Below are positions 36,039 through 45,312 of a stretch of DNA of 64,000 bases, in pieces. Each line of letters starts with the position of its first letter. The stretch's first letter is position 1. The DNA is from Qipengyuania sp. JC766 (GTDB lineage Bacteria; Pseudomonadota; Alphaproteobacteria; Sphingomonadales; Sphingomonadaceae). Both the position numbers and the translations under genes were made by a program. The stretch is taken from positions 1,684,001 through 1,748,000 of the forward strand of contig NZ_JBFEFL010000001.1 in NCBI RefSeq assembly GCF_040717445.1, written 5' to 3'. The notes under the pieces are model-generated. The model saw only the letters and a list, made by a program, of their open reading frames with translations. It was not told the DNA's origin and searched no databases.

Positions 36039-36074
36039 AAAAGGGCTCCACAGCAAGCGCTGCGGAGCCCTTTT
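36039..36074. terminator. Bidirectional intrinsic terminator between degP and the PBP gene
   Basis: AAAAGGGCTCC (36039-36049) pairs perfectly with GGAGCCCTTTT (36064-36074); inside the loop CAGC and GCTG pair again. A-runs and T-runs flank both sides, so it can stop transcripts from both convergent genes. Confidence 0.92.
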
Positions 36075-36104
36075 TCGCAGGAGCAATCAAAGCCCCGCCG
36101 GAAA

Positions 36105-38288
36105 CTAGCCCGGACCGGTTCCCGATTGTCCGCCCTGATCCTGTCCACGCGGTGGTTGTGCGCGTACCGTCGGGATGGGCGTGGGACGCGGCCGTGGCTG
36201 GCCGGGCTGTCCACCAATCGCCCGATCAAGGAAATCGTCGCTCGCCGCGGCCGGGGCATCGTCGTTCCCGCCATCGGGCACGCGGTCCATCACGTCGCCC
36301 TCACCCGGATTGGGCATGGTCTCACCGGTGCCAGGGCGGTCGGGACGGATCATGTTCCCTTCCTCGTCGATGTAGTAGTAATCGTCTCCCTCGCCGAGAC
36401 TGAAGGGATCCTCTTCCTCGAGCTGCCATTCGGGAAGGTCGAGTTCGGTGTTGAACTGCTCCACCGGCCGGTCCTTCACCGCGTAGCGCATGAAGGCGGC
36501 AAAGGCCGCCGCCGGGGCGCGGCCACCCTGCAGCCCGCTGACGGCGCGGTTGTCGTCCCGGCCCATCCAGACGCCAGTTGTGACGCCGCTGGAAAACCCG
36601 ACGAAATAGCCGTCCTTGTTGGAACTGGTGGTGCCGGTCTTGCCGGCCACCGGACGGCCGATCTGCGCCGCGCCGCCGGTGCCGTTGGTCACCGCGCTCT
36701 GCAGCAGGTCGGTGATGCCGGCCGCGACGTAGTCCGGCACCAGCCGCACGCCCGCCTTGCGCTCGTGCTGGTAGATCGTCTCCCCGCTGGCGGTCACCAC
36801 CTTGACGATGCCGTAGGGCTCGACCGAGTTGCCGCCAGCCGAGACTGCGGCGAAAGCGCGCGTCATGTCGATCAGCCGGGTTTCCGAGCTGCCGAGAACC
36901 ATGGAGGGATAGGTGGAAACGGGGGTCGAGATGCCGAAGCGCCGCGCCATCGAGGCGACCGTTCCGAAGCCGACTTCATTGCCCAGCTGCGCCGCCACGG
37001 TGTTCTTCGAATAGGCAAAGGCGCTGCGAAGATCCATTTCGCCCGAATAGCCCCCTCCCGAATTGCGCGGTTGCCAGCCGTCGATCGTGACCGGCGTATC
37101 CACAACACGATCTTCCGGCCGGTAGCCGGCTTCCAGCGCAGCAAGATAGACGAACAGCTTCCAGGAGGAACCCGGCTGCCGCAGGGCGGACGTCGCGCGG
37201 TTGTAATTGGTTTCCACGTAATCGGTGCCGCCGATCATCGCGAGGACGGCGCCGTCGCGATCGAGCGAAACCAGCGCGCCCTGCGCCCCGTCAGGGGCGT
37301 TGCGCGTAATCGCGGTTTCGGCCGCGCGCTGCATCCCGATGTCGATCGTGGTCCATACCTCGATCGGCTCGTAGGTTTCCGGCAAAAGGATATCGAGCTG
37401 CGGAAGCGCCCAGTCGGTGAAGTAGCGCACCGAGTTCTCGCCCGACTGTTCCTTCAGCTTCACCGCTTCGGGATCGATCGTCGCGCTTTGCGGGATGCGG
37501 CCCTGCTCCTTCATCAGGCGCAGCACGACCTGCGCGCGGTCCACCGCCGCCGCCGTGTCGGCCGTGGGCGAATAGCGCGACGGGGCCTTCACCAGTCCGG
37601 CGATGATGGCGGCTTCCGCCGTGCTCAGTTCCGTCGCCGGGTGGCTGAAGAACTTGCGACTGGCGCTGTCGATCCCGTAGGCGCCGCCGCCGAAATACAC
37701 CTTGTTGAGGTAGAGTTCGAGGATCTCCTCCTTGGTGAATTTCGATTCCAGCGCCATCGCCAGCACCGCTTCGCGCATCTTGCGATCGAAGGTGCGGTTG
37801 GAATTGAGGAACAGGTTCCGGGCGAGCTGCTGGGTGATCGTGGATGTCGCGGACACGCGGGAATCGTCGGTCACGGCAACGTAGAGAGCGCGTGCCAGGC
37901 CAATGGGATCGATACCGAAATGGGACTGGTACCGACGATCCTCGACCGAGATCATCGCGTCCTTCATCACTTGCGGGATGTCCTGGTGCGGGATCCACTT
38001 GCCGTAGCTCGGCCCGAGTTCGACGATCTCCGTACCGTCGCGCGCGCGCACCACGATGGTCTGCGCGGTCTGGGTGGCCTTGAGTTCGGCGAAGCTGGGC
38101 AGCGTCCGGGCCGAGAAGAACACAGCGAGGCCGAGGAACAGCGCGCCCAGCAGGCCGACTACCAGACCCGTGACGAACAGGCGGCGCAGCCAGAGCTTCC
38201 AGCCGCGCAACGGCGCTTTCTCGCGCCCTCCGCGCTTTACGATCTGGCGTTCGGAAGCCTCTCGGCGGCTACCCCGTTTCGCGGTCAA
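36105..38288 (-). CDS. Class A penicillin-binding protein (PBP1A-type transglycosylase/transpeptidase)
   Basis: Bifunctional peptidoglycan synthase of 727 residues. A basic cytoplasmic tail is followed by a membrane helix at about 35-60 and a GT51 glycosyltransferase domain with SVEDRRYQSHFGIDPIG and the ATSTITQQLARNLFL motif. The transpeptidase domain has SSWK (acylation Ser/Lys), SKN in AYSKNTVAAQ and KTGT in VAGKTGTTS. The C-terminal 80 residues are a low-complexity Pro/Gln/Gly tail (RPRPTPIPTVRAQPPRGQDQ), typical of periplasmic extensions in this group. The inner-membrane enzyme would act in cell-wall growth with FtsI or elongation proteins. The gene is convergent with degP; no adjacent cell-wall partner is seen. 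Confidence 0.95.
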   Translation of the reverse strand: MTAKRGSRREASERQIVKRGGREKAPLRGWKLWLRRLFVTGLVVGLLGALFLGLAVFFSARTLPSFAELKATQTAQTIVVRARDGTEIVELGPSYGKWIPHQDIPQVMKDAMISVEDRRYQSHFGIDPIGLARALYVAVTDDSRVSATSTITQQLARNLFLNSNRTFDRKMREAVLAMALESKFTKEEILELYLNKVYFGGGAYGIDSASRKFFSHPATELSTAEAAIIAGLVKAPSRYSPTADTAAAVDRAQVVLRLMKEQGRIPQSATIDPEAVKLKEQSGENSVRYFTDWALPQLDILLPETYEPIEVWTTIDIGMQRAAETAITRNAPDGAQGALVSLDRDGAVLAMIGGTDYVETNYNRATSALRQPGSSWKLFVYLAALEAGYRPEDRVVDTPVTIDGWQPRNSGGGYSGEMDLRSAFAYSKNTVAAQLGNEVGFGTVASMARRFGISTPVSTYPSMVLGSSETRLIDMTRAFAAVSAGGNSVEPYGIVKVVTASGETIYQHERKAGVRLVPDYVAAGITDLLQSAVTNGTGGAAQIGRPVAGKTGTTSSNKDGYFVGFSSGVTTGVWMGRDDNRAVSGLQGGRAPAAAFAAFMRYAVKDRPVEQFNTELDLPEWQLEEEDPFSLGEGDDYYYIDEEGNMIRPDRPGTGETMPNPGEGDVMDRVPDGGNDDAPAAASDDFLDRAIGGQPGQPRPRPTPIPTVRAQPPRGQDQGGQSGTGPG

Positions 38289-38403
38289 TGCGTTCCACCT
38301 TCATGCATGGCGCAACCGGTCCGATGCGGATGCCGGCACCTGCAGCTTTCCCATCCTGCCATGCATAGTGGACTTCTAATCGCGGGTGAACGGGCGGCGG
38401 GAA

Positions 38404-38805
38404 TTAATCCTCCGCTTCGAACTCCAGCGCCGCGGAGTTGATACAGTACCGCATCCCGCCTGCATCGCTTGGCCCGTCGGGGAACACGTGGCCCAGATGA
38501 CTGCCGCAATTGGAGCAGACCACTTCGGTCCGGACCATCCCATGGGAGGTATCACGGTTCTCCTCCACCGCCTCTCCGCCGGCGGGCGCCGTGAAGCTGG
38601 GCCAGCCCGAGCCGCTGTCATACTTGTCGGTGCTCTGGAACAGCAGCTGGCCGCAGGCCGCGCAGTGGTATTCGCCCGATTCCTTGTTGGCGTTGAGAGC
38701 GCCGGTAAAGGCACGCTCCGTGCCCCCTTCGCGCAGGACGTGGAACTGTTCGGGCGTCAGCCGCTCGCGCCATTCGGCGTCGGTCAGGGTCTTCATTTCG
38801 GCCAT
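38404..38805 (-). CDS. msrB: Peptide-methionine (R)-S-oxide reductase
   Basis: Reduces the R-epimer of methionine sulfoxide. 133 residues; the catalytic Cys is in RYCINS near the C-terminus, and two CxxC pairs (CAACG and CSNCG) form the structural zinc site. AAGGAG lies about 9 bases before the ATG; a second ATG three codons on is also possible. It lies between the PBP gene and a glutathione transferase gene, both on the same strand. It complements msrA at 22627-23175, so both epimers of oxidised methionine can be repaired; the two genes are not co-transcribed. Confidence 0.95.
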   Translation of the reverse strand: MAEMKTLTDAEWRERLTPEQFHVLREGGTERAFTGALNANKESGEYHCAACGQLLFQSTDKYDSGSGWPSFTAPAGGEAVEENRDTSHGMVRTEVVCSNCGSHLGHVFPDGPSDAGGMRYCINSAALEFEAED

Positions 38806-38883
38806 TTCGGTATTCTCCTTACCCGAAAGAATCTAGAAACGGACCGTTATTGTGCAAGGCATCGGGGCAATGGGCGCCCCACC

Positions 38884-39555
38884 CTACGCATCGACCTTGG
38901 CGTAGTGTTCCGGGGGCTGAATTACTTCCATGCGCTCCGACAGGAGTGGCCGGAAGCTCGGCCGGCTCTTGAGGACCGAGTACCAGCCCTGAGCCTGTTC
39001 GTGGCCGGTCCAGTCGATCCCGCCCAGATAGTCCGCCACGGACAACTGCGCGGCCGCCGCGATATCCGCAAGGCTCATCTGCGAGCCGGCCAGCCAGGGC
39101 CGGTTATCGATCAGCCAGTCGATGTAATAGAGATGCGTGTGGGCCAGCTTCATCGCTTCGCGCAGCACGCGCGCATCGGGCGGTTGGCGCAGGATCAGGC
39201 GCTTCTTCATCCGCTCGTGCAGCAGCGGGGCGACGATGTCGCCATAGAGGTTCTCGTCGAACAGAGCGACCAGCCGGCGAATTTCCGCGCGCTGGGCGGA
39301 CGTGCCGTTGATCATCGGCGACTTGTCGACCGTCTCCTCGAAATACTCGCAGATCGCGCGCGAATCCCGCAGGGTCAGGCCGCGCTCGTCGTCATGCAGC
39401 ACGGGGGTGCGGCAGGCGGGATTCAGGTCGAGAAACTCGTCGCGCGCTTCCCACGGGTTTTCGCGCGTGAGTTCGTATCCCACACCCTTCTCGCTCAGCA
39501 GCAGGCGCACCTTGCGGCTGAACGGGCAGAGCGGGAATTGAAAGAGGGTCCACAT
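38884..39555 (-). CDS. Glutathione S-transferase family protein
   Basis: Cytosolic protein of 223 residues with a thioredoxin-fold N-terminal domain (WTLFQFPLCPFSRKVRLLL; the Cys-Pro-Phe-Ser at residues 9-12 may be the active site). The glutathione-binding DSRAICEYFEE segment follows, and a helical C-terminal domain has the DWLIDNRPWLAGSQMSLADI N-capping box pattern. It belongs to the large bacterial GST group without a clear subclass. GAGGAG precedes the ATG. Substrate is unknown. Its neighbours msrB and a small secreted protein suggest only a loose oxidative-stress context. Confidence 0.88.
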   Translation of the reverse strand: MWTLFQFPLCPFSRKVRLLLSEKGVGYELTRENPWEARDEFLDLNPACRTPVLHDDERGLTLRDSRAICEYFEETVDKSPMINGTSAQRAEIRRLVALFDENLYGDIVAPLLHERMKKRLILRQPPDARVLREAMKLAHTHLYYIDWLIDNRPWLAGSQMSLADIAAAAQLSVADYLGGIDWTGHEQAQGWYSVLKSRPSFRPLLSERMEVIQPPEHYAKVDA

Positions 39556-39631
39556 GGGCGCTCCTCATGCCGCAAGCGCGTGCGGCGGTCCATACCAGCC
39601 CGGTGTTTTCAGACCCTTGTCTGGCTGGCAG

Positions 39632-39991
39632 CTATCGAATGCCGGACGCCTCGAGCAACAGCAGGCAGGCCGGCATCACCTCGTCGAGGTTGTCGTTCGT
39701 CCGCAGCCCCTCGGCCTCGCGAGTCAACAGCGCCGTCACCTGCGCGCGGGTCAGTCCCGCCTGGTCCATCAGCCGGGCGGACGTGCGCACGAAGAACTCC
39801 CGGCCGCGCGTTCCCAGCTGCGGATATTCCGCGGCAGCCGGCTCTCCGCGCGCCTGCATCTCGGCGACGATCGCGAACGCCGCAGAGCACCGCAGCGCGG
39901 TCTGCTGTTCGAGATCCAGCGCAGGTTGCGCCGCCGAGGGCGCGGACAGGGCGAGGACCGGAACGGCGAGGATTGCGATGAGTTTTGACAT
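39632..39991 (-). CDS. Small secreted protein of unknown function
   Basis: 119 residues with a Sec signal peptide (MSKLIAILAVPVLALSAPSA, cleavage near AAQ-P). The mature part is helical and has a Cys in LRCSAAFAIVAEMQ and another in EVMPACLLLLEASG, which could form one disulfide. The rest is Arg/Glu/Leu-rich (GREFFVRTSARLMDQAGLTR). I do not recognise a named domain; the pattern is like small periplasmic proteins common in Sphingomonadales. It sits between a glutathione transferase gene and a divergent semialdehyde dehydrogenase gene. Confidence 0.72.
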   Translation of the reverse strand: MSKLIAILAVPVLALSAPSAAQPALDLEQQTALRCSAAFAIVAEMQARGEPAAAEYPQLGTRGREFFVRTSARLMDQAGLTRAQVTALLTREAEGLRTNDNLDEVMPACLLLLEASGIR

Positions 39992-40057
39992 GGAAGGCGC
40001 CTATCGGCACCAAACTGAACCTCCCCTAGATAGACCGGAAAAGAAGAGGACCCCTCC

Positions 40058-41497
40058 ATGGCCGCATCACACGATTATCCAGACCTGCACTGTCTCGTCG
40101 GCGGAAAGGCGCTTTCAGGCGGCGGTCGCAAGACCGAGGAAGTCATCAATCCCGCCAATGGCGAAGTGCTGGGCGAGTTGCCCCATTCGACCGCCGAAGA
40201 CCGCGAGCAGGCCTTGCACAATGCGGAAAAAGGGTTCGCCGAATGGCGCAAGACAGCGCCGGAAAAGCGTGCCTCCGTCCTGACGGGCGCGGCGAAGCTG
40301 CTGCGCGAGCGGGCCGATGCGATTGCCACCATGCTGGTGATGGAACAGGGCAAGACCCGCGCCGAAGCGCAGGGCGAGGTCCAGTATTCGGCCATGCTGT
40401 TCGATTTCTACGCCGGCGAATGCAAGCGCATCTACGGGCGCACCATGGTCCGGCCGGAAGGCAAGCGGTCCGAAGTCCGCTACGTCCCGGTCGGCCCGGT
40501 CGCAGCCTTCGCCCCGTGGAACTTCCCGGCGATCAACGTCGCCCGCAAGGTCGGCGGACCGATCGCGGCAGGCTGCTCCGTCATCGTCAAGCCGTCGGAG
40601 GAAACGCCGGCGGCCGGGCTCGCCGTGGTGCAGTGCCTGCTCGATGCCGGTTGCCCGGGCGACGTCTGCCAGGTCGTGTTCGGCGTGCCGCACGAAGTGA
40701 GCGAGCAGCTGCTCAGCTCAAGCATCATTCGCAAGTTGAGCTTCACCGGATCGACCGAAGTGGGCAAGCAGCTGACCAAGCTGGCCGCGGACGACCTGAA
40801 GCGGACCACCATGGAACTGGGCGGTCACGCCCCGATCCTCATCTTCGCCGATGCCGATGTCGACAAGGCGCTCGACACGATGGCCCCGGGGGCCTTCCGC
40901 AATGCCGGTCAGGTCTGCGTCAGCCCGACGCGCTTCGTGGTCGAGGATTCGATCTTCGACCGCTTCCGCGACGGGTTCGTGGAGCGCGTCGAGAAGCTCG
41001 TCGTGGGCAACGGCCTCGAAGACGGCACCCGCATGGGCCCGATGGCGAACGAGCGCGGGCGCGCGGGTATCGAGAAGAAGATCGCCAACGCGAAGGACAA
41101 GGGCGCAACCGTCGCCACGGGCGGTGAGCGGATCGGAAACCAGGGCTTCTTCCATGCGCCCACCGTGCTGGTCGATACGCCGCTCGATGCAGACATGATG
41201 ACGGAAGAACCGTTCGGGCCCGTCGCGCTCCTCAACCGGTACGCGGGCGAGGATGCGATGATCGCGGAAGCGAACCGTCTCCCCTACGGACTGGCGGCCT
41301 ATGCCTGGACGAGCGATCCCGCACGCCGCGACCGGCTGGCGGCCGAGGTCGAGGCGGGCATGCTCGCCATCAATGGCGGCAATGTCAGCTTCGTCGATGC
41401 GCCCTTCGGAGGGGTCAAGTGGTCGGGACACGGGAGCGAGGACGGCCACGAAGGCGTGATGGCCTGCATGGTCACCAAGGCCGTCCACGAAGGCTGA
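40058..41497 (+). CDS. gabD: NAD(P)-dependent succinate-semialdehyde dehydrogenase
   Basis: Aldehyde dehydrogenase superfamily enzyme of 479 residues, full length. The general base is E253 in MELGGHAPILIF and the catalytic Cys is C287 in NAGQVCVSPTR. The cofactor segment FAPWNFPAINVARKVGGPIA and the C-terminal GVKWSGHGSEDGHEGV fit the succinate-semialdehyde dehydrogenase/GabD branch, which oxidises succinate semialdehyde to succinate. The assignment within the superfamily is by eye, so related semialdehydes are possible. No GABA transaminase gene is adjacent. It is divergent from the small secreted protein gene and convergent with a lipoprotein gene. Confidence 0.88.
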   Translation: MAASHDYPDLHCLVGGKALSGGGRKTEEVINPANGEVLGELPHSTAEDREQALHNAEKGFAEWRKTAPEKRASVLTGAAKLLRERADAIATMLVMEQGKTRAEAQGEVQYSAMLFDFYAGECKRIYGRTMVRPEGKRSEVRYVPVGPVAAFAPWNFPAINVARKVGGPIAAGCSVIVKPSEETPAAGLAVVQCLLDAGCPGDVCQVVFGVPHEVSEQLLSSSIIRKLSFTGSTEVGKQLTKLAADDLKRTTMELGGHAPILIFADADVDKALDTMAPGAFRNAGQVCVSPTRFVVEDSIFDRFRDGFVERVEKLVVGNGLEDGTRMGPMANERGRAGIEKKIANAKDKGATVATGGERIGNQGFFHAPTVLVDTPLDADMMTEEPFGPVALLNRYAGEDAMIAEANRLPYGLAAYAWTSDPARRDRLAAEVEAGMLAINGGNVSFVDAPFGGVKWSGHGSEDGHEGVMACMVTKAVHEG

Positions 41498-41535
41498 CCG
41501 CAGGAAACAGGAACCAGGGCTGGATGTCAGGGGGG

Positions 41536-42216
41536 CTACCCGTCGATATCCAGCCTTATCCGACGCACCGTCCGCCGTTCCTCCATGTCTATCAACAGCA
41601 GGAGTTCGCGATCGGCAAGGCTGACGAAAGCGGCCAGTTCGCGGTCGCTGCGCATTTCCATGTAGTGGATGGCCAGCAGGTCGGTCGCGACCACCGCGCC
41701 TTCCCCGCTTTCCAGATCGGATACGAACAGCGCCCGCGCGTCGCCCTCCTGCGCGGTCGGGTCGAACGAGGCGACCAGGTAGCTCGCCGGCGCGGGCGTT
41801 TCGTCATCGCCGTCATTGTCGGCGGTAACGGCACTGTCGTTGAAGTCGACCGTGCCGGGCTGCGCGGCGACGAGCGTGTAGCTCTTGATGGGCCCAGGCC
41901 GCTTGGGCAGCAGGGGGAGCGCGACGCCGGTCTCGCGCGAAATCCGCACGAGATCGTAGATCTGCGATTCCGTTCCGCTGCCAAGGCTGCTGCCGAACTC
42001 GTAACTGTTCCCGTTAGATCGCGTGCCGACCCTTCCGAGAAGGTACGGCGTGCCATCCACGGGCACCACGGACAGGAGGCCGACCGGGACCGTTTCGGCT
42101 TCGCCGACCGGCGCCACCGAACCGGTATCGGTTTCGGCGTCACCGTTGCATCCGATCATCAAGGAAGCCGCCGCGGCGGCCGTGGCCATGCGAAAGAATC
42201 GCCCGAAAATCTTCAT
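41536..42216 (-). CDS. Predicted lipoprotein of unknown function
   Basis: 226 residues. A lipoprotein signal is seen with lipobox LMIGC after a basic start (MKIFGRFFRM). The mature protein is mostly beta strands (TPYLLGRVGTRSNGNSYEFG, YLVASFDPT) and may be a small beta-sandwich or propeller-like fragment. It has no cysteines after the lipid Cys, and no domain is recognised. An Asp-rich loop (ADNDGDDE) is at about 136-143. The ATG at 42216 is preferred over an upstream ATG because it begins the signal peptide. It is convergent with the semialdehyde dehydrogenase gene and divergent from the formaldehyde detoxification operon. Confidence 0.7.
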   Translation of the reverse strand: MKIFGRFFRMATAAAAASLMIGCNGDAETDTGSVAPVGEAETVPVGLLSVVPVDGTPYLLGRVGTRSNGNSYEFGSSLGSGTESQIYDLVRISRETGVALPLLPKRPGPIKSYTLVAAQPGTVDFNDSAVTADNDGDDETPAPASYLVASFDPTAQEGDARALFVSDLESGEGAVVATDLLAIHYMEMRSDRELAAFVSLADRELLLLIDMEERRTVRRIRLDIDG

Positions 42217-42338
42217 TGACCGTCCATACCGCACTTCGTCTACACAATGCATCGGCATATTGCTTCCCGGCTGCCGTGGCTAGCGGAACGCCCCTTGGCC
42301 CCGCGGATTGGTGAAGCGCAATAGGAGATTTACGCAAT

Positions 42339-43445
42339 ATGAAAAGCCGCGCCGCCGTCGCATTCGAAGCCGGTCAGCCCCTGGAAGTGGTCGAGGTAGA
42401 TCTGGAAGGTCCCAAGGAAGGCGAAGTGCTGGTCGAACTGAAAGCGACCGGGATCTGCCACACCGATCACTACACGCTGAGCGGCAAGGACCCGGAAGGT
42501 CTCTTTCCCAGCATCCTGGGGCACGAGGGATGCGGCGTCGTGCGCGAAGTGGGCAAGGGTGTCACCGGCCTGAAACCGGGCGACCACGTGATCCCGCTCT
42601 ACACCCCGGAATGCCGCCAGTGTAGAATGTGCCTTTCGGGCAAGACGAACCTGTGCAGCGCCATTCGCGAAACGCAGGGCAAGGGCCTGATGCCGGACGG
42701 CACCAGCCGCTTTTCCTACAAGGGACAGATGCTGCACCACTACATGGGCACCAGCACCTTCTCCAATTTCACGGTGTTGCCGGAAATCGCGCTTGCGAAG
42801 ATCCGCGACGACGCGCCGTTCGACACGACCTGTTACGTCGGCTGCGGCGTGACGACGGGTGTCGGTGCGGTCGTCAATACGGCGGATGTCCGGCCGGGCG
42901 ACAATGTCGTCGTGTTCGGTCTGGGCGGCATCGGCCTCAACGTGATCCAGGGTGCCCGCATGGCGGGCGCAGGCATGATCGTGGGCGTCGATCTCAATCC
43001 GGACCGCGAAGAATGGGGCCGCAAGTTCGGCATGACCCATTTCGTGAACCCGCGAAACGTCGACGACGTCGTCGTGCACATCGTCGAACTGACGGGTGGC
43101 GGCGCGGATTACAGTTTCGAATGCATCGGCAATACCGATGTCATGCGCCAGGCGCTGGAGTGCTGCCACAAGGGCTGGGGCACCAGCGTCATCATCGGTG
43201 TCGCGGAAGCCGGCGCGACGATCGAGACGCGCCCGTTCCAGCTGGTCACCGGGCGCAACTGGCGTGGCACCGCGTTCGGCGGCGCGAAGGGACGTACGGA
43301 CGTGCCTAAGATCGTCGACTGGTACATGGACAAGAAGATCGAGATCGATCCGCTGATCACGCACCGTTTCTCGCTCGACGAGATCAATCGCGGGTTCGAA
43401 CTGATGGAAAGCGGCGAGAGCATTCGCGGCGTCGTCATCTACTGA
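42339..43445 (+). CDS. frmA: S-(hydroxymethyl)glutathione dehydrogenase / class III alcohol dehydrogenase
   Basis: First enzyme of glutathione-dependent formaldehyde oxidation: it converts S-hydroxymethylglutathione to S-formylglutathione with NAD. 368 residues, normal. Catalytic zinc ligands are in [14 protein letters not shown] and GHEGCGVV; the four structural-zinc cysteines are in [15 protein letters not shown]; and the NAD site is [17 protein letters not shown]. The residues [15 protein letters not shown] are typical of class III. AGGAG lies 11 bases before the ATG. It leads a three-gene operon with a VOC protein (28-base gap) and S-formylglutathione hydrolase. The cell thus handles formaldehyde made by demethylation or one-carbon metabolism. 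Confidence 0.96.
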   Translation: MKSRAAVAFEAGQPLEVVEVDLEGPKEGEVLVELKATGICHTDHYTLSGKDPEGLFPSILGHEGCGVVREVGKGVTGLKPGDHVIPLYTPECRQCRMCLSGKTNLCSAIRETQGKGLMPDGTSRFSYKGQMLHHYMGTSTFSNFTVLPEIALAKIRDDAPFDTTCYVGCGVTTGVGAVVNTADVRPGDNVVVFGLGGIGLNVIQGARMAGAGMIVGVDLNPDREEWGRKFGMTHFVNPRNVDDVVVHIVELTGGGADYSFECIGNTDVMRQALECCHKGWGTSVIIGVAEAGATIETRPFQLVTGRNWRGTAFGGAKGRTDVPKIVDWYMDKKIEIDPLITHRFSLDEINRGFELMESGESIRGVVIY

Positions 43446-43473
43446 TTATCTGCAAACCAAGGGAGAACTGCCA

Positions 43474-43854
43474 ATGTTCAGCCACGTGATGCTGGGCGCC
43501 GACGATATCGAGGCGTCGAAGAAATTCTACGATGCGTGCTTCAAGGCGCTGGGCGGACAAGAAGGTCGTATCGATCCGAAGGGCCGTGTCATCTACATGC
43601 ACAAGGGAGGCATCTTCCTCCTGACCAAGCCGATCGACGGGCAGCCGGCCAGTTGCGGCAACGGATCCACCATCGGGTTCGCCGCCGACAGCGAGGAACA
43701 GGCCGATGCCTGGCATGAAGCTGGCAAGGCGAATGGCGGGACCGAGATCGAGGATCCGCCGGGCATTCGCGAAGGCGCGGGCATGAAGCTGTATCTCGCC
43801 TATCTGCGCGATCCGGCCGGCAACAAGATCTGCGCCATGCATCGCCCGGGCTGA
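43474..43854 (+). CDS. VOC-family (glyoxalase-like) protein in the formaldehyde operon
   Basis: 126 residues with two beta-alpha-beta-beta-beta motifs of the vicinal-oxygen-chelate fold: MFSHVMLGADDIEASKKFYD at the start and KLYLAYLRDPAGNKICAMHR at the end. His4, and an acidic residue late in the chain, fit metal-binding positions. GGGAG lies 8 bases before the ATG. It sits between frmA and fghA, so it probably helps the same pathway, for example in forming or handling hydroxymethyl-glutathione or a related adduct; the exact role is unknown. Glyoxalase I activity is an alternative. Confidence 0.85.
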   Translation: MFSHVMLGADDIEASKKFYDACFKALGGQEGRIDPKGRVIYMHKGGIFLLTKPIDGQPASCGNGSTIGFAADSEEQADAWHEAGKANGGTEIEDPPGIREGAGMKLYLAYLRDPAGNKICAMHRPG

Positions 43855-43859
43855 CCCGG

Positions 43860-44714
43860 ATGACGATCGAAACCGTCAGCGAAAACAAGGCCCACGGGGG
43901 CGTGCAGGGAGTTTACCGGCACGCCTCCAGCGCCACCGGCACGCCGATGACCTTTTCGGTCTTCCTGCCGCCGCAGGCCGAAGACCGAAACGCAGGTGCC
44001 GCCCTGCCGGTGATCTGTTACCTTTCGGGCCTCACCTGCACGCATGCGAATGTTACCGAAAAGGGCGAATATCGTGCTGCCTGCGCGGAACATGGCATCG
44101 TCTTCATCGCCCCGGATACGAGCCCGCGCGGCGACGGCGTGCCCGATTCCGCCGATTACGACATGGGCCAGGGGGCCGGCTTCTATCTCGACGCGACGCA
44201 GGAGCCTTGGGCCGACCATTTCCGCATGCGCAGCTATATCGAGCAGGAATTGCCCGAACTGGTGAACGGCAACTTCCCGATCGATCCCGACCGGCAGGCG
44301 ATCATGGGCCATTCGATGGGCGGGCACGGGGCGTTGACCATCGCCCTTCGCAACCAGGGGCGGTTCCGCTCGGTCAGCACGTTCGCGCCGATCTGCGCGC
44401 CATCCGAGGTTCCGTGGGGGCAAAAGGCATTCTCGGCCTATCTCGGCGATGATCGCGACCAGTGGCGCAAACATGACGCGGTGGCGCTCATCGAGGATGG
44501 GGCCACTCTGCCCGACCTGCTGGTTGACCAGGGGACGGACGACCAGTTCCTGTCCGACGGGCAGCTTCGCCCGGATCTCCTGCAGCAAGCCTGCGAGACG
44601 GCGGGCATTCCCGCGAAAGTCCGGATGCAGGAAGGCTACGACCACTCCTACTACACCATCTCGACTTTCATGCCGGACCATGTCGGCTGGCATGCGGAGC
44701 GGCTGAAGGCCTGA
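43860..44714 (+). CDS. fghA: S-formylglutathione hydrolase
   Basis: Second step of formaldehyde detoxification: it hydrolyses S-formylglutathione to formate and glutathione. 284 residues, normal for the esterase-D family. The nucleophile is Ser152 in GHSMGGHGAL; the oxyanion segment is CYLSGLTCTHAN; and the catalytic His is in GYDHSYYTISTFM. It begins 5 bases after the VOC gene stop and is clearly co-transcribed with frmA. The formate product would need a formate dehydrogenase not seen here. Confidence 0.96.
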   Translation: MTIETVSENKAHGGVQGVYRHASSATGTPMTFSVFLPPQAEDRNAGAALPVICYLSGLTCTHANVTEKGEYRAACAEHGIVFIAPDTSPRGDGVPDSADYDMGQGAGFYLDATQEPWADHFRMRSYIEQELPELVNGNFPIDPDRQAIMGHSMGGHGALTIALRNQGRFRSVSTFAPICAPSEVPWGQKAFSAYLGDDRDQWRKHDAVALIEDGATLPDLLVDQGTDDQFLSDGQLRPDLLQQACETAGIPAKVRMQEGYDHSYYTISTFMPDHVGWHAERLKA

Positions 44715-44724
44715 GGTCGCGGCG

Positions 44725-45312
44725 CTAGCGGCTCAGTTCGAACAGCGCATATTCCGCGCGCCAGTTGGCGCCCGCAGCGCCGATCTCGCGATCGTCGGTG
44801 AAGAACCACTTGCGTTCGGGCACGACGCCCAGATCTTTCGCCAGCGCCTCGAAATCGCGGACCGTCATGTGGTGGATGTTCTGCGTCTCGTACCAGGTCA
44901 CGGGCAGGTGCCGCGTGACCGGCATCCGGCCTTCGCGCATCAGGACCCAGCGCATCCGCCAGTATGCGAAATTGGGAAAGCTGACATAGGCACGCGTACC
45001 GACCCGCAGCAGCTCGCGCAGCATCCGGTCGGGTCGGGCGGCGGTCTGCAAGGTCTGGCTCAGCACCGCGATATCGAAGCCCGCGTCGGGGTAGAAGGCG
45101 AGGTCGCGGTCGGCGTCCCCCTGCACCACGCTGAGGCCCCGCGCCACGCAGCGCTCCACGCAATCGGGATCGATCTCGATTCCCCTCACGTCGCACTCCT
45201 TGCTGCGCAACGCCGCCATGAGCGCGCCGTCCCCGCACCCGATATCGAGCACGCGCGATCCGCGCGGAACCTGCGCCGCGATGACGGCGAGATCGGGCCT
45301 GAGTTCAGCCAT
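44725..45312 (-). CDS. metW: Methionine biosynthesis protein MetW
   Basis: 195-residue class I methyltransferase-like protein with the SAM loop [18 protein letters not shown] and the MetW signature [20 protein letters not shown]. The C-terminal region carries [19 protein letters not shown] and [19 protein letters not shown], both family marks. MetW works with MetX in the homoserine branch of methionine synthesis in proteobacteria; its exact chemistry is not settled. The start overlaps the metX 3' end by 8 bases. It is convergent with fghA, 10 bases away. Confidence 0.95.
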   Translation of the reverse strand: MAELRPDLAVIAAQVPRGSRVLDIGCGDGALMAALRSKECDVRGIEIDPDCVERCVARGLSVVQGDADRDLAFYPDAGFDIAVLSQTLQTAARPDRMLRELLRVGTRAYVSFPNFAYWRMRWVLMREGRMPVTRHLPVTWYETQNIHHMTVRDFEALAKDLGVVPERKWFFTDDREIGAAGANWRAEYALFELSR

